A DNA stretch of 64,000 bases from Exophiala sp. HKRS030 (GCA_023897205.1 JAHWDD010000002.1:2108001-2172000); one strand, 5' to 3'. Numbered from the stretch's first letter, positions 22,984 to 35,200 are shown. Made by a program: numbers and translations. Notes: generated by a model not told the origin, from the letters alone.

Positions 22984-23514
22984 ATGCAGCCAATTCTTCG
23001 TCTAGCATCGCGAACACCGAGGACACCACACGTCCTTCGTCAAGCGGGCGTCTTCTATGCTGCGCAACCACGAAGACTCGCACACCAAGATTATGGCAGC
23101 GAACAGTCTGGAATGGAGCAGGGCCGGGACCAGAAGAACCCAAAATCCCATCTAGAGCATCCTGGACCCGAAGCCCCAGCCAATATGGGAACTGCATCCT
23201 CATCGGGCTCATCCCAAGCACAGTCAACGGAAAAATCTGACACTGGAAGCGACCGTGGAAGTCCAGCTATCCACCGTCCCGAGTCAGCCGCGGAGAAAGA
23301 CAATCCTGAAGTGAGAAAGCACAACGAGGAGATGGAGCAAAGACATGAGCGATCTGTCAATCAACTTGCAGAGGAGGATAACAAGGTAGACAAAAAGTTT
23401 TGGCAAGGTAAGTCCAGATCGACCTCAGTGTTGGCATGGCTGATCAACGTAGGTGATGTTGGGCCTAAATCAGCCGGGAATTCATCAGACCAGAATGCTG
23501 CGGGAGGACAGTAG
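22984..23514 (+). CDS. Small hydrophilic protein with mitochondrial-type N-terminus, function unknown
   Basis: Exons 22984-23407 and 23453-23514 around a 45-bp GT-AG intron (GTAAGT...GTAG), giving about 161 residues. The N-terminus (MQPILRLASRTPRTPHVLRQ) is basic, amphipathic and lacks acids, so it is a likely mitochondrial presequence. The rest is polar, Ser/Gln/Glu-rich and probably disordered, with a short conserved-looking segment VDKKFWQ joined to GDVGPKSAG by the splice. The intron is 3n and stop-free, so the unspliced product (176 residues) is also open. I choose the splice because the joined GDVGPK reads as a natural continuation and the donor is a perfect consensus. No family recognised. 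It converges with the next gene. Confidence 0.6.
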   Translation: MQPILRLASRTPRTPHVLRQAGVFYAAQPRRLAHQDYGSEQSGMEQGRDQKNPKSHLEHPGPEAPANMGTASSSGSSQAQSTEKSDTGSDRGSPAIHRPESAAEKDNPEVRKHNEEMEQRHERSVNQLAEEDNKVDKKFWQGKSRSTSVLAWLINVGDVGPKSAGNSSDQNAAGGQ

Positions 23515-23675
23515 ATGTGCTATCCGTTGCAGGATGCGTCCTTCACTGTTGTAACACCACCTTGCGCTCGTCGCTGAATCGGTATTTGGCGTTGTCGGGA
23601 ACTGGATTGTTATACCGTCTTCTTGAGCATGATCATCCCGTAGCTGGTTCAATATAAATAACCTCACTTGCTCGG

Positions 23676-24743
23676 TCATCCATTCTTCAACTTCAGTATA
23701 TCTTTGAGATGCACTTTGCCCCTCTGTCCCCAGCCAGCCTGCCCTTGCTCTACCTCAGGTCTGACCAGCATGTACCACGCTTGAGCTCTTCGGTCAAGGT
23801 CTTCGTCGCTGAGAGTGGAGGCCCAACTTTGACAGACGGCGTCGATGGCTTTAAGCATAATTGCAGCAGCCTCTTCTTTCTTGCCAGCCATGCTCTTTGG
23901 TGACGGCTTGTTGCCTTGTTTCTGTGTTTTTCCTTCCTCAGTCTGTGCGTCATCCGATTCAATCACCACCATCGACTTCAACAAATAATTTCGAGGCGCA
24001 GAAGGCTGGTGAATAGGGGGGCCGTTTTGTCTATGCCCATCTCTAGGACCAATCAATGGTCCATTTGACCTGCGAAGGGCTTCGAGATCCAACCCCCAGA
24101 ATGCCGTACTTGGACTGTTGTGGTCATCGGACTGTGCTACGACGTGTCTTCTCATAACAGCAATTTCTCTACCCATGATCTTGATTTTCGGCTGACCTTG
24201 AGCCCATCCATCTTCTTCTGCTGTCGGGCCAGATGTAAGTCCCAAGTATTTGGCCTTGCTCTGAGCTCCTGCACTAACAACGGCCTGGGCGAGGCTCCAG
24301 CGACTGGACAAAGGTTGCTCTGAGTGGGTATATGAGAGCATTGCGATGGTGAAGGCAAGAAAGAGAGGAGCTCGGTTCGTCTCGATTGTGAGGCTTTCAA
24401 TTTCCTCAAGTGTCAACGCAGTTTTTGGAAATTCAAGTGAGGACTCCTCGTTTGCAACACCTGGTTCTGCTTTGACCCGCTTCGGAGCAGATGAATCCGC
24501 CTGGGTAGAAGAACGTTTCTTAGGATTCGAAACTCTCTTAGCTGCATTGAGAACCTGCTTTAGAACTTTTTCATCAGTAAAGATAGATTTAAGAGTGGCT
24601 TCATTGGCTCTGGAGATGTTCTCCGGAGTATTCAATTGTTCTTTTCGTAGACCATTGATCTTTGACATGGCCTCAGCCAAAGGAAGTTTGGCATCTTTCG
24701 TCAGGAAGCGCAGCAAGGCCTGCACTTCTGCTGCTGCTGCCAT
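23676..24743 (-). CDS. Uncharacterised protein with basic nuclear-localisation-like segment
   Basis: Single exon, 355 residues. Residues 1-75 (LLRFLTKDAKLPLAEAMSKI...) look like a small helical domain. A Lys/Arg-rich segment follows (KKRSSTQADSSAPKRVK), which resembles a bipartite nuclear localisation signal. Residues 110-210 contain hydrophobic strands and helices with conserved-looking motifs (IKIMGREIAVMRRHVV, FWGLDLEALRR), and the C-terminal 60 residues are helical (AIMLKAIDAVCQSWASTLSD). The compact, well-ordered composition and uninterrupted frame argue for a real gene. I do not recognise the family. A nuclear role is inferred only from the basic segment. Confidence 0.65.
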   Translation of the reverse strand: MAAAAEVQALLRFLTKDAKLPLAEAMSKINGLRKEQLNTPENISRANEATLKSIFTDEKVLKQVLNAAKRVSNPKKRSSTQADSSAPKRVKAEPGVANEESSLEFPKTALTLEEIESLTIETNRAPLFLAFTIAMLSYTHSEQPLSSRWSLAQAVVSAGAQSKAKYLGLTSGPTAEEDGWAQGQPKIKIMGREIAVMRRHVVAQSDDHNSPSTAFWGLDLEALRRSNGPLIGPRDGHRQNGPPIHQPSAPRNYLLKSMVVIESDDAQTEEGKTQKQGNKPSPKSMAGKKEEAAAIMLKAIDAVCQSWASTLSDEDLDRRAQAWYMLVRPEVEQGQAGWGQRGKVHLKDILKLKNG

Positions 24744-25229
24744 TGCCTAGGAGAATAGCACAACCAGTCGCCATAAGGCATATACTGAAGGCGGCCGGGG
24801 AAACTAATATGCATCAAGCGCTGCAAGATGGATCGGGCAGCCTGGCAGATGATGGGTCGCAAGGTTCTTGTACGGAGCAAAAGATCGTCCCTGGACGCGG
24901 TGTCAGAGCCACCCGATCAGGGCTAGCTCATTCTGCTGCCAAGCCCGTGAAGCGGCGGGTTTCAGAGCCCAGAGGTCGAAATGAATCAGGCCTCGCAAGG
25001 AAACCAGACACTAACCGCTAATGACCCTTCGAGGCTAAACCGAACCACCCATCATCACCTTTCCGCCAGAAGAGACTTCAACCTCCTGCACTCCCTCTTC
25101 GATATCCTCCTCACCTCTCTCGACGCCCAAATCTGGTTATCTCGACGTGGTTCCATCGTCAACCTTTTCTACTGATCCTTGAACACCACTTTTGGCAACT
25201 CAAATTGAAAGGGGTGGCGCTGCGCCTCA
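24744..25229. other. Divergent promoter region
   Basis: Between the minus-strand unknown gene and the plus-strand membrane protein gene. No gene or repeat seen. Confidence 0.4.
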
Positions 25230-27461
25230 ATGGCGCGACGGCCTCCCAGTTTGATCGAATCTTCTTCAATGGGACAGGAAAACGCATCGAGGAGGTCTTC
25301 AAACGAGAGACAAAATCCAAACATCTTCAGTGACGATTACGCCATCGATCCCAGCGACTCCTCACCCGACCTCAGTCCGATCGATTCAATCGACAACCGG
25401 CCCGAAGAGCTAAACGTAGACCGCACGAGCAACCCACGAAGTAACCTACGAGAATACCTTCCTCCGAGTCTCCCTTCATATCGTCCCAGTTTGAATTCTT
25501 CCTTTCCACTTGACAGAAAACCCGACGCCGAACAACCCGCCGATTCCCATCGTACTACCTCTACCTTGTCCCGGTCGATGGCAGACAATCGACTATCCAC
25601 ATCCTCAAGATTTTCCATACCTCGCAGTCAAAGTCCTTATCGTGGACCTACTGCTCCTAGCCAACCTTATGGCATGTATCCTCAGATGACCCGTGCATCT
25701 AGCATCGCGAGTGAATCAACGATAAGACCACTGGAGCGGCCCTTACCCAATGGCGGTCCCGAGCATCCATATGGCATGTACATTCAGAACACGGTACCTG
25801 AAGAGGACAATGCAGAGACAAACGTGCCAATGGGCTTCCCGGTGCTTGGTTCGAACTCATCAGGAGACGAGGTGGGCGATATCATAGGCACTGATGGACA
25901 TGTCGAACAACTACCTCCATACAGTCGGTATGCCGATAATGTCATTGCAAAGGGCGACATGGCGAGACTAGAGCACGAGGCAGTGAGCCCTGGCCAAGAG
26001 TCCGGAACGAGTACCCTTGTACCACCCGCAGCTGCCACTTCTGCATCAGATGTCGAACTGACGGCAGTTGGAGCCGGAACTTCTGCAGATGAAGAAGCGC
26101 GGAAGGAAGGCTTTGTAAAACAGAAAATGCGGCGAACGTGTTGCGGTTTGCCGTTATGGGCATGGATCATACTGTTTGTGGTTATTGTGCTGGCGGGGGT
26201 TTTGGGAGGTGTGATTGGAGGGGTGGTAGGAAATCAGAAAGGGGCTCAACGAGCAGCTGCGTATGTTTGGTCTTAACATGCTTCCCTTCATTCTTGTGAG
26301 CTGATATTGACTCAGGTCTGGTGCTAGTGCGACTACGACGGTATGGCTCGATGCCGATCCAGCCTCAACAGGGCCCTCGACGCCCTCTTGCCCGACTGGG
26401 CATTGGACGATACCGTTAAACCAAACAGATCAGATCGACACTTGCGTGGTCGACCCTGGACTTCCCGGTGTTTGGGACTGCATGAACAATGCCAAGCTTG
26501 GAGTCAGTATTATCGAAACCGACGACGATTCAGGTCCTCCGTTGTCGGTGACCTTTGACGATTATTCCGTTCTTCCACAGCTGTTTAGATACGGCCCACA
26601 ACCGCCTGATTTCAACGGCAGCTCTTATGGCTTAAAACCATTCATCGACAAGGATGATGATCAACTAGGTGTTGCCTTGTTCTTCAGTACGCTGTTTGAT
26701 AAGATTGTCATTTGTGAGTACCATACGTGACATCGCACCAGTTTCCGTCTAACTAACATACGCATTCAGTACCTAGCGACGCACTCGACCCTCCGGGCTC
26801 TAAAATGAAGAGGTCGGTTCCAATGTCGGAGGTCCTGAAAAGAGGTGGAGGAGACAATAACCCAAATGCCCCCGGCTATGATCCTGACTGGATGGCCACT
26901 TATCTTAAGATCGGAGACCAGCCATGGTTTTGTTTTTGGAACTCTACCATCAGTGAAGTTTGGATATTTTTAACTCAGAACATGGATAACCAGAGCGCCG
27001 CCACCACAGCTGCTCCATCCAGCATGCCGACAGGTCCCCCGGATGGTTCTGCTTTTTCTGGCTATGCTGGCCACTATTCTCTGCCTAACTCGGAAGCAAC
27101 ACAATCGTACACAGGTCCTGCCAGTCAGACCGGCTCAGCTCCGGCCCAGACAACGTCGGATGGCTATTGGGATGGAATGAGGAGAAGACTCCGACGAAGA
27201 GGCGCTTCGACAGATTTTCCCAAGTTGGTCAAAATGGTACAGAAGCGTAAACCTGACAACAACATACAGCCATATTGTCAACAAATGCAAGTTCTCAACA
27301 ACTGGCAAATTATGCCTATTCCCACGATAGCGACAATTGCAATTGAAGAGAGCGAGTTCGCACCATCATCGACCTCACCAGCGAGATGGGCCATTCGCCG
27401 CGGAACAGACGCCACACAACAGCTGAACTCCAATTGCATATGCGAGTGGTTCAGTGTATGA
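25230..27461 (+). CDS. Single-pass membrane protein with long cytosolic and extracellular domains, function unknown
   Basis: Exons 25230-26260, 26316-26713 and 26770-27461 with introns of 55 and 56 bp, giving about 706 residues. The N-terminal third is Ser/Pro/Asn-rich and disordered with two PYGMY-type repeats (SQPYGMYPQ, EHPYGMYIQ). A basic-Cys segment (KMRRTCCGLPLW) precedes one strong membrane helix with Gly-zipper character (IVLAGVLGGVIGGVVG). After it, Ser/Thr/Pro residues and a Cys-containing folded domain follow (CPTGHWTIPL, TCVVDPGLPGVWDC), ending in KPDNNIQPYCQQMQVL. The topology fits a plasma-membrane or cell-wall sensor-like glycoprotein, inferred. The Ser/Thr-rich stretch near residues 555-600 would be O-glycosylated. 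Both splices are required to join the conserved-looking segments. No named family is assigned. Confidence 0.72.
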
Positions 27462-27732
27462 GCTTGCAGCAAGAAACGCAAAAACCCTTCTTTCATTATG
27501 TGTTTATGATGTGACGAGTGCGGGCCGTTTTTAAAAAATGTCTACTGTCTGGTGTCGGGGTATCAGGATATCACAGCAACTCTCGGGATCCTGTGGGCGT
27601 CTATTGGAATCAATATTGGAAGGTTAAGTTTTGTCCTCAGGGAAAACGGAATTGCAAATAACAACAGATGGAAATTAGCAGTATTGGTAGATATAGGTTC
27701 CTTATTTTGGGGCGGGAAGGCTTTGGGTGAAT

Positions 27733-28251
27733 ATGCGGTTTGGCAATTTCGCCTGCAGTGATATATATAACAATAGTGGCATTTACGATGCTCAGAGCAT
27801 CGATTCAATTGACCTTTCCCTTCAAACGATCTCGACATTCTGCAAATTGGGTAGTTTCTGGACTAGCATCAAAATTGCACAAGTTGGTCATGGAGGAAAA
27901 GAGCGAGACTACGAGATGATAGCAACTCGTATTGATGTTGAAATGGCGTTGGATGCGATTTTGCATTTAACACTTGCTGAAAAGTTTTTCCCACATGACC
28001 TTGATCTCATGCAAATGCGTTTACAGCTGCACATAAGGGACATAGATAGTGAGGCTCTTGTTTACGTCGATGTGGCCGCGCGTCTGCCCGAGTCCGGGGC
28101 AACCTTCTTCCTTTTCCAAAGGGCAAAATTGAAATTGCTCTCAGCAAGACTTTCAGCTGTTCGAGCGCGTAGACGCTATTTTTACTGTTGTTCATCCCCC
28201 TTTGACATAACCACTTCTGCCGTCAACCGGCACCTAGAGCCCCTAAGCTGA
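27733..28251 (+). CDS. Uncertain orphan reading frame
   Basis: Open frame from ATG 27733 to 28251, about 172 residues. The predicted protein has an amphipathic helical stretch (DVEMALDAILHLTLAEKFF) and a basic C-terminus, but no family is recognised. A second open frame (to 27761) overlaps its start, and local base composition is AT-richer than neighbouring genes. It could be an orphan gene, a decayed gene fragment or chance; I keep it because an open frame of this length in an AT-richer segment is uncommon. Confidence 0.25.
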   Translation: MRFGNFACSDIYNNSGIYDAQSIDSIDLSLQTISTFCKLGSFWTSIKIAQVGHGGKERDYEMIATRIDVEMALDAILHLTLAEKFFPHDLDLMQMRLQLHIRDIDSEALVYVDVAARLPESGATFFLFQRAKLKLLSARLSAVRARRRYFYCCSSPFDITTSAVNRHLEPLS

Positions 28252-28459
28252 AGAAATCCCACTCGTTGGCGACAACACCGCACGTTCTAGCATATTGACC
28301 GCTTTCACTCACAGCTCTACTAGTGATAGCTTGCCTCCTTCACTGTTGCTTCCGATGGTCCTCCTGTTTGCCCCATCCCTCCCTGAAGTGTTATAAGTAC
28401 ATCGACAGTACACACACCTCCCATCGGCTCTTGATCACCCCTTGTTACCGTGAACCTGG

Positions 28460-28483
28460 ATGATTCCTCCGAAGGCCGACTGA
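28460..28483 (+). promoter_or_regulatory. Upstream ORF ending one base before the metacaspase start
   Basis: ATG at 28460 opens a seven-codon frame (MIPPKAD) whose TGA is followed by one G and then the main ATG (TGAGATG). Such close spacing can allow or limit reinitiation of translation. Confidence 0.45.
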
Positions 28484-28484
28484 G

Positions 28485-29883
28485 ATGGCGATGATGAATC
28501 AACCGCGTCGCAAGGCGCTCCTCATCGGTATTAACTACTTTGGCTCAGGACACCAACTGGAAGGCTGTATCGACGACGTGCGCAACGTACAGGAGTTCCT
28601 GCTGTCACGCAACTACAGCACTCATCCGAGAGACATGGTCGTCCTCACGGACAATAGTGATCCGAGGGGCCCGTACTTTCCGACAGGCCACAACATCATG
28701 GCGGCGATGCGGTGGCTCGTGAGTGAGCCTGGATGTTTGTGCTTTTTACACTACAGTGGACATGGAGGGCAGGTGCCTGATAATGGGGATAGGAGGAGCT
28801 CGAGTGGCTTCGATGATACGATTGTCCCGGTGGACTTTGAAAGGAATGGACAGATTCCGAGTGGGGTGTTGCACCGGGAGTTGGTGAGTGGGTTGGCGAA
28901 CGGCTGTGTTTTGAGTATTGTGTTTGATTGTTGTCACAGGTAAGTTCTAACTGGGTTACTTTTTGCATCATGCTCGGCCGATATGCGCCTGCTGCGAGGA
29001 AGGGGGTCAAGAAAAGACTCGAGAGAGAACGGCACGACATGCGGACTCACGGTACTCCGTACTGTCACAAGGAATCCAGTCCGAAAACATTGTTTGGAGC
29101 ATCACTTTCACAAGATGCCTAGACACGGCATCGAGACCAAGGCATTGGCAGGATACGCTAACGAATCGATAATAGTGGTTCAGCAGTCGAGCTGCCATTC
29201 GTGTATAGGACGGATGACGATGGCAACGTCAACTTGATGGACAACTTAAAACAAGGAGCTGAGTTGATCGGGGAGGTAGGTATTGTCCTAGCCCCTGGAT
29301 TTTGCCCTGGGAACCGGTGAAAGGCACGAAGCAATATAGAACTGACAGTCAACTCAGGCAAGCCACCTGATTCGAGGTGACTTCTCATACGACTCAGAGG
29401 GAGAAGCGAGGCATTTGCTGGCGGGAGCCACGAGTTTCTTTCGATCACTGAAGCATGAATACGATGGAGACTATCAAGAAGGCCTACAAGAAAACAACGA
29501 TTACGACGACTGGGCACGGGAGGGGAAGAGTGTGTTCATGTTCTCGGGGTGTAAAGACGAGCAGACCAGCGCTGATGCATTTATCAATGGGCGACACGTT
29601 GGTAAGTTTGCAACAACATGAAGTGGTTCGAGACCACGTTGGATCAATACATTAACGTGTGATCAGGCGCCATGTCCTGGGCGTTCTTGGAGACGATGAA
29701 GACTGATTATTATTGGAATATCTCTTACATTCAGGTATGTTGTCGCGATTATTTGAAAGACATGAACTGAAGTGGCCACAGATTCTGCAAAATGCGAGGG
29801 CGTTGTTGCAGGAAAACTACTCACAGATACCACAGTTGAGCTGTGGGTTCCAGTTCAATCTGAACAGTCCCTTTAGGATCTGA
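28485..29883 (+). CDS. Type I metacaspase-like cysteine protease lacking the usual N-terminal prodomain
   Basis: Five exons: 28485-28939, 29176-29275, 29358-29601, 29667-29734 and 29782-29883, introns of 236, 82, 65 and 47 bp with consistent phases, about 322 residues. The p20 core begins almost at once (RRKALLIGINYFGS). The catalytic His93 sits in HYSGHGGQ and the catalytic Cys150 in DCCHSG, which is split by the first intron and restored by the splice. DDTIVPVDFE and the later SGCKDEQTSADAF match the S1-pocket and p10 region, ending in NLNSPFRI. Known family activity: Ca2+-dependent cleavage after Arg or Lys, with roles in proteostasis and stress or death responses. Typical fungal type I enzymes carry a Pro/Gln-rich prodomain of 100 or more residues; here an in-frame stop lies just upstream of the ATG. 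Confidence 0.87.
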
Positions 29884-30491
29884 TTGATAACTCAACATGC
29901 AAGGGCAAAGAGGACGGCAGGATCGTGAAGATAAAGTCTCTGAGGACGATAGGACGATAGGTCAATTCGACCATTTGGCAGTCATGAACGTATGATCTTC
30001 GAGCCTATTATGCTTGATCATGGTAGTTGGGATTATTTATTGAGGTAGTTTGGTCGTCATTGTAGAAGTTGACTGAATCAGACTGAGTGATGCCTGAGAC
30101 AAGAAAATGACTGGGATGCATCAAGTCAGCACCAAGGAAAGCTCCGTAATCGCAACATGAGGTGTGTTGTCCCTAAAAGGAGGGCATGACAAGCTGATTA
30201 GGCTCAAATTATAAGCATCTCGGCTCGCTTACGACGCCCCCGTGTTTGGCCCGCTAAAAATATGGCGAATGATGATCCCTGTGCTTGTTTTTGTTTCGTC
30301 ACCACCAACCAACCAACCAATTCCTGTTTGTATTCGTACCATCATCCCTGACACCACGTTTTCTTTCGTTACAGTAAAAGTCGAATCTGAATCACTCTGA
30401 CTCCATCTATCTTGCCGTATCTCCCCTAGAGGATGTATTGCAGACGACGACATCGTAAGGCATCTCAATAACAATTCTACGTCAGCCAAAC
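29884..30491. other. Intergenic region
   Basis: 3' flank of the metacaspase and promoter of the next membrane protein gene; a CAAC-type run (AACCAACCAACCAA) lies near 30305-30320. No gene seen. Confidence 0.4.
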
Positions 30492-31937
30492 ATGTCGAAA
30501 ACTAGTCATCACTTTCGCTTGCACGAACCTTTTGAGCATGAAAAATATCAACTAGAGCATGCTACCGCCCCTCTGGGATTCCTCAACCCGACACGAGCTC
30601 GCTTTCAACTAGACGGTGCTGTTCCGTCAGACGCGGCCGCTTCCACAGAACCCGGCGACAGTGAAGGAAGCGAAGACATTGGAAAGGAGCGTCATGACCA
30701 GCATCAAAAGGACGAGGATGTTCCAGCAGAGAATGTCCGCTTCCTCTGGCGGGCGCGCGACAATCGCAAGGGTCGACACGCCCTCCTTGTTCAGAAGCCA
30801 CGACCCGGGGAGGAGACGCGGTATTTAACTCCTCGACGAACGACTCATTATAAAGAAGTCTTTAAAAACATCAAATTGACCTTTACGTATTTCCCCGTGT
30901 GGGATATCTCGTGGCTTGTGGCGCTCATATTCACCTTGGGGAGTGTGGTTTGGGTTATCAATGTACGCAGTAGAGGAAATCCTCCCACCTGTGATATGTG
31001 TACTAATTAGCTTACTACAGGGCTTTTTTGCCTGGCTGCCCCTCGTGGCGCCATCTACCGAATTTCACAATGAGAGCTACATAGGTGGAGGTGTGACTGC
31101 ATTCATCGGGGCCATTATCTTCTTCGAGACAGGATCCATTCTCCTAATCATCGAAGCCGTCAATTCAAACAACTCAGGCTGTTTCGGTTGGGCAGTCGAA
31201 CGACTTCTCGAGGACAACCAAGGTGCTTCTGGAAAACCCATGTACCGCTTTCGCGCGAGCCGCCATCATTGTCGACATCATCATCAGAATCGTCGCAATT
31301 TCATCGGAAAGCCATCTCGCACTCTCGCCGAGGAGGCACAATTAGCTGCACAAAAGTCCAAGGACGGCCCAAGTTGGCGATGGTTCCCATCATGGCACGA
31401 CCTCCGTACACACTATATTCACGAGTTGGGCTTCCTTGCAGGAGCAGCTCAACTGTTCGGTGCAACAATCTTTGGAATATCGGGTTTCACTGCGTTACCG
31501 GGGATCAACAACCATCTGGAGCCTCAACGCGTCTTGAATGGCGCATACTGGATTCCACAGGTCATTGGCGGCAGTGGGTTCATTGTGAGCAGTTCACTAT
31601 ACATGCTCGAGACGCAACAGAAGTGGTGGAAGCCAGCATTTCATATTCTCGGCTGGCACATCGGATTTTGGAATTTTATTGGAGCCATCGGCTTTACTCT
31701 TTGCGGAGCACTTGGAATGGCCTACGGCAATTCTGGAGCACAGTACCAAGCTTCACTATCAACATTCTGGTAAGTACATTTGCTACTCCAGTGAAGCGAG
31801 TGCATATCTGACTAACGGCACGGTGCAGGGGATCTTGGGCTTTCTTGATCGGCAGCTATCTGCAGCTCTACGAGAGCTTGGATACACATCCTGTGGAAGA
31901 AGTCTCTTCGCAAACCGTTTTTGATACTACAAAGTAA
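30492..31937 (+). CDS. Polytopic integral membrane protein, function unknown
   Basis: Exons 30492-30962, 31021-31769 and 31829-31937, introns 58 and 59 bp, about 442 residues. The first 140 residues are polar and cytosolic-looking (RFLWRARDNRKGRHALL). About seven hydrophobic helices follow: WDISWLVALIFTLGSVVWVI, GFFAWLPLV, a GGVTAFIGAIIFFETGSIL helix, HELGFLAGAAQLFGATIFG, YWIPQVIGGSGFIVSSSLYML, FHILGWHIGFWNFIGAIGF and GSWAFLIGSYLQLYESL. A His-rich loop (RHHCRHHHQNRR) lies between the third and fourth helices and could bind metal. The short last exon encodes the final helix and tail. Similar unnamed proteins are common in Ascomycota; I cannot assign a substrate or activity. Confidence 0.78.
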
Positions 31938-32264
31938 GATGTAACATTAGGCACAGGTCCGGAAGTGGCAGATCTTGGAGCGATAGACGGGCAGGAAAAA
32001 GTAATCCCTCATAATCAAATGCTTCACCGTATATTACCCCGGCCCACCACAGAACCAGGAAACGCTCTTCTATTCTTTGTCGCGCGTCGAGTCCGAAAAA
32101 AAAAGTGTAGACATCATCGACACTGCTTGCGGCGGTTATATTGGACTTTGAGGTCTATATTTATGGCGAACTTTGTACTGCTCTTTTAAAGTGTGCATTC
32201 TCTGCCAGACTCTTGTCGTGTAAACAGGCAGCCCAAATGCATTCTCGTTCAAGAACCCCAGGTC
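31938..32264. other. Short intergenic region
   Basis: About 330 bp between two same-strand genes. No gene seen. Confidence 0.4.
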
Positions 32265-35200
32265 ATGCGCAGATGGTTTGAGCAGAGCCGGTTCAGAAGA
32301 CATCTGCACTGCTTCGCTCGTAGATCAGAATACCCTCCGAAGCCGGTCTCGCACTCTGACATATACCTGCCGTCAAATACACCATCTCCATCTCATGTCT
32401 CGACCTTCCGTACTCGGCCGTTATCCCCGGTGCGGCTGCCAAAGCCGCATGCCTTACCTGCGACATCAAGGGACCTCGGAGTGCAGTCTGCTCAGACACA
32501 GAGATGGGCATGGGGGTTTTCAAGAGGATACACGAGAGTGACAAAAGCCCAGAAGAAGAAGCCTGAATACTGGATCTCCTTGTTGGAGAGCTTTCTTTCC
32601 AAAGACGTGGGCCTCTCTTTCCGGGGCGACGCTCGAACCGACTTCGACGAACGAAAGGACTTTGATGATGTGCTCAAGATCCTACAAGATGCAAAGTCTT
32701 TCACAGGAGTTGATCTTCTCGCATTTATGGTTCTTGGTCAAGGTCGACACAAGGCCGTTGTGTGTCTGGTAGAAATCTTGTTGAAGCCAGCGGAGTCACT
32801 ACCGGGCTCTTCTGTGGAGCAGACGTTGCCTTCTAATATCGCCTGGCCGCAGTTCTCATTCTCAAAACTCGTCAAGCAGCCAATAGAGCTCGATGCGGCC
32901 AGTCATGTGAAAAGGCAGTCTATGTCGAATGCTCACCTGAACTGGGACAGCAACGTTGGCGAGACGGGCTATGAAAGAGTCATGCCTCTCCTCTGGCAAT
33001 CCTTGGCCGAACTTATCATTGCTTCAATTCGACAATCCCCGGAAGATGCCAAACGAATCATGCACACGGTGCTCCTGATCCTCGCCAAAATCCATCATGT
33101 TGACTTGATCCCTTCGGCCGTGTACACCTATGCTATGCCAAAGGCACCAACGAATATACAGCAGTCGCCAATATTGAGTCTGTTGAATTCAAGAATTCTC
33201 TCTACTCTGTCGGATGCAGTTTGGCAGGCGCAGCAAGAGGATGAACTCGCTCGAGCGGCTGCTGGGGATTCTTCCCGACAAGATCTGACCTACGATGAGG
33301 CACTACCGGGCGGCCGCTTTCGCCTCAAGCTCCGGGAACTTGGTCCAGAAGTCTGGATCGAGTTCATTCTCTGGTGTTGTGTTGAAGGAGGGTATCCATC
33401 TGCAGGAGCTCGTATCATACGGTCTCTTCATAGAGACACCGAGTACCCCTGGTCTGCAGTACACTGGACAACAAGTGGGCAAAACACGGAAAAATCGACC
33501 CCTTCAATCGACTGGGATCGGGTCAGGCGACGGCCAGGTGGAACGGTTGGTGGCTTTGAAGCTTACAGCCGGGAGGACCCTTTTGTTCAAATGCAACCTA
33601 GGACAATCAGTGCTGAGGTGGTCCTGGCACTGACCGACTGCCTGATCAACAGTGTCGATTCTTTTAGTTTCCGCTCGACTACTGGCATTGAGAAAAAGAT
33701 CAGCGATGTCCTCTCCTTCCTTGAACCACATTGTTTGGCACCAGCTTATTTTGACTACCTAGCTGTACGCCTCCTTCAGACGGAGAACTTTGGCTTGAGG
33801 ACCGGTCCACATGGACTGGAAAACTGGGCGCTGACGGTTTCACATTTGCATTCGCTCCGGACCATGAAAGATCGGCCATTCCAGAAGCCCAGCCTATCGT
33901 ATGATTACATACTACAGCATACATTGTTCCAAGCAGGCTTTTGGCACCAGGTTTTACAGGCCTACATTGAATCTCACCGTGCGACAAAAGCTGTTGATGT
34001 TCTTACTCGCATTCAACAGCTTGTGGATACAAGCAAACTCGAAGCAATCGGCGAGTTCATGTCTGGTGTTGGGCGTTCCCAAGATGGCTTCTTTACATCC
34101 AGACCAGCCAAGCGCCATACAGAGTATATCGATTCTCATGGCCAAATTCCCGAATACAAGCTGTTATTGATCATCAACCTGGTGACCAGCGCCAAATTAT
34201 TTGGCTTGAGTGACTGGCTTCTACACTCTTCAGACGTCGATGGCCCGCTAATACCTGTGGAAGTACGTGGACGTCCATCCATTGCAAGTGGCTTGAGCCG
34301 ACACGCAATCGCGAAGGACGATTTGTTCTTGTTGAGGTCTGTAATCGAGCAGTCCGCGAGGTCGGACAGGAAACCGACCGTCAACCTACTCAGAGCTCTG
34401 GTCAATGCGCAAATCCATTTTTGTGCGTGGGACGACGTCTCATTCCTTCTAAGACAACTCAAATCCTCAGAAACAGGCGGTTACAGCCCGAGTATCGTTG
34501 CCAATCTCGCAGCCTCAATCTTGCAGCTCGAGGTTGAGTCGACGATTCAACAAAGAGACGGTGCTACTCAGGACCTTTTGCAGGCTGAGGAGTTATTGGT
34601 TGATATATTGTCTGGTCGTTTCAATGGTCCGGCATCTGACTTTACTGTGCTCCAAAGAAAGTTCTTCAGGCAACAAGTCAAATCACTCCTCCATGTGCTA
34701 CAAGCTATTCCAGACAGCAGCCTCGGAGATCTCGTCGCGCCTTATCTGGACAAGTATCCTGTCGGCAATCTTCCACAATTGACCAGGGCAACTTTCAATG
34801 TCATATTTTCTGCGATTGTCGAAGTAAAAGGCGCTTTGGAAGGTCGACGGATATGGGAGATATTTTGCACACCTAATGGTTGGGTGTCGCCCAGCAATGA
34901 CAATACGAAGGATCATGTTCAACCTTCCGAGTTCGAAGATAGCGCAGAGCCAGCTGAACTATCATCGACTCTATCCACCAACTCCCCGGCCGACGACTGG
35001 TCTGGACTACCTCTGTCGACGTCCGACGAGGTCCCACGTGACGAGACTATTGAGGTTGACTCTGGCTTTAGCGATCCTCAAGCGGGCCAGCAAAATGCAG
35101 AATTGTCATTGCCAACAGGCTTAGGAATTGAGAACGACAGGAGCGAGGTTCCATTTGTGTCTTCTGGGAACGACGCCACATCGGCGAGTGGATTCCAAAC

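Larger units (their letters stand above)
27462..28484. other. AT-richer intergenic region with one uncertain reading frame
   Basis: About 1 kb between the membrane protein and the metacaspase genes. It contains a 173-codon frame listed separately and a short uORF at 28460-28483. Confidence 0.4.
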
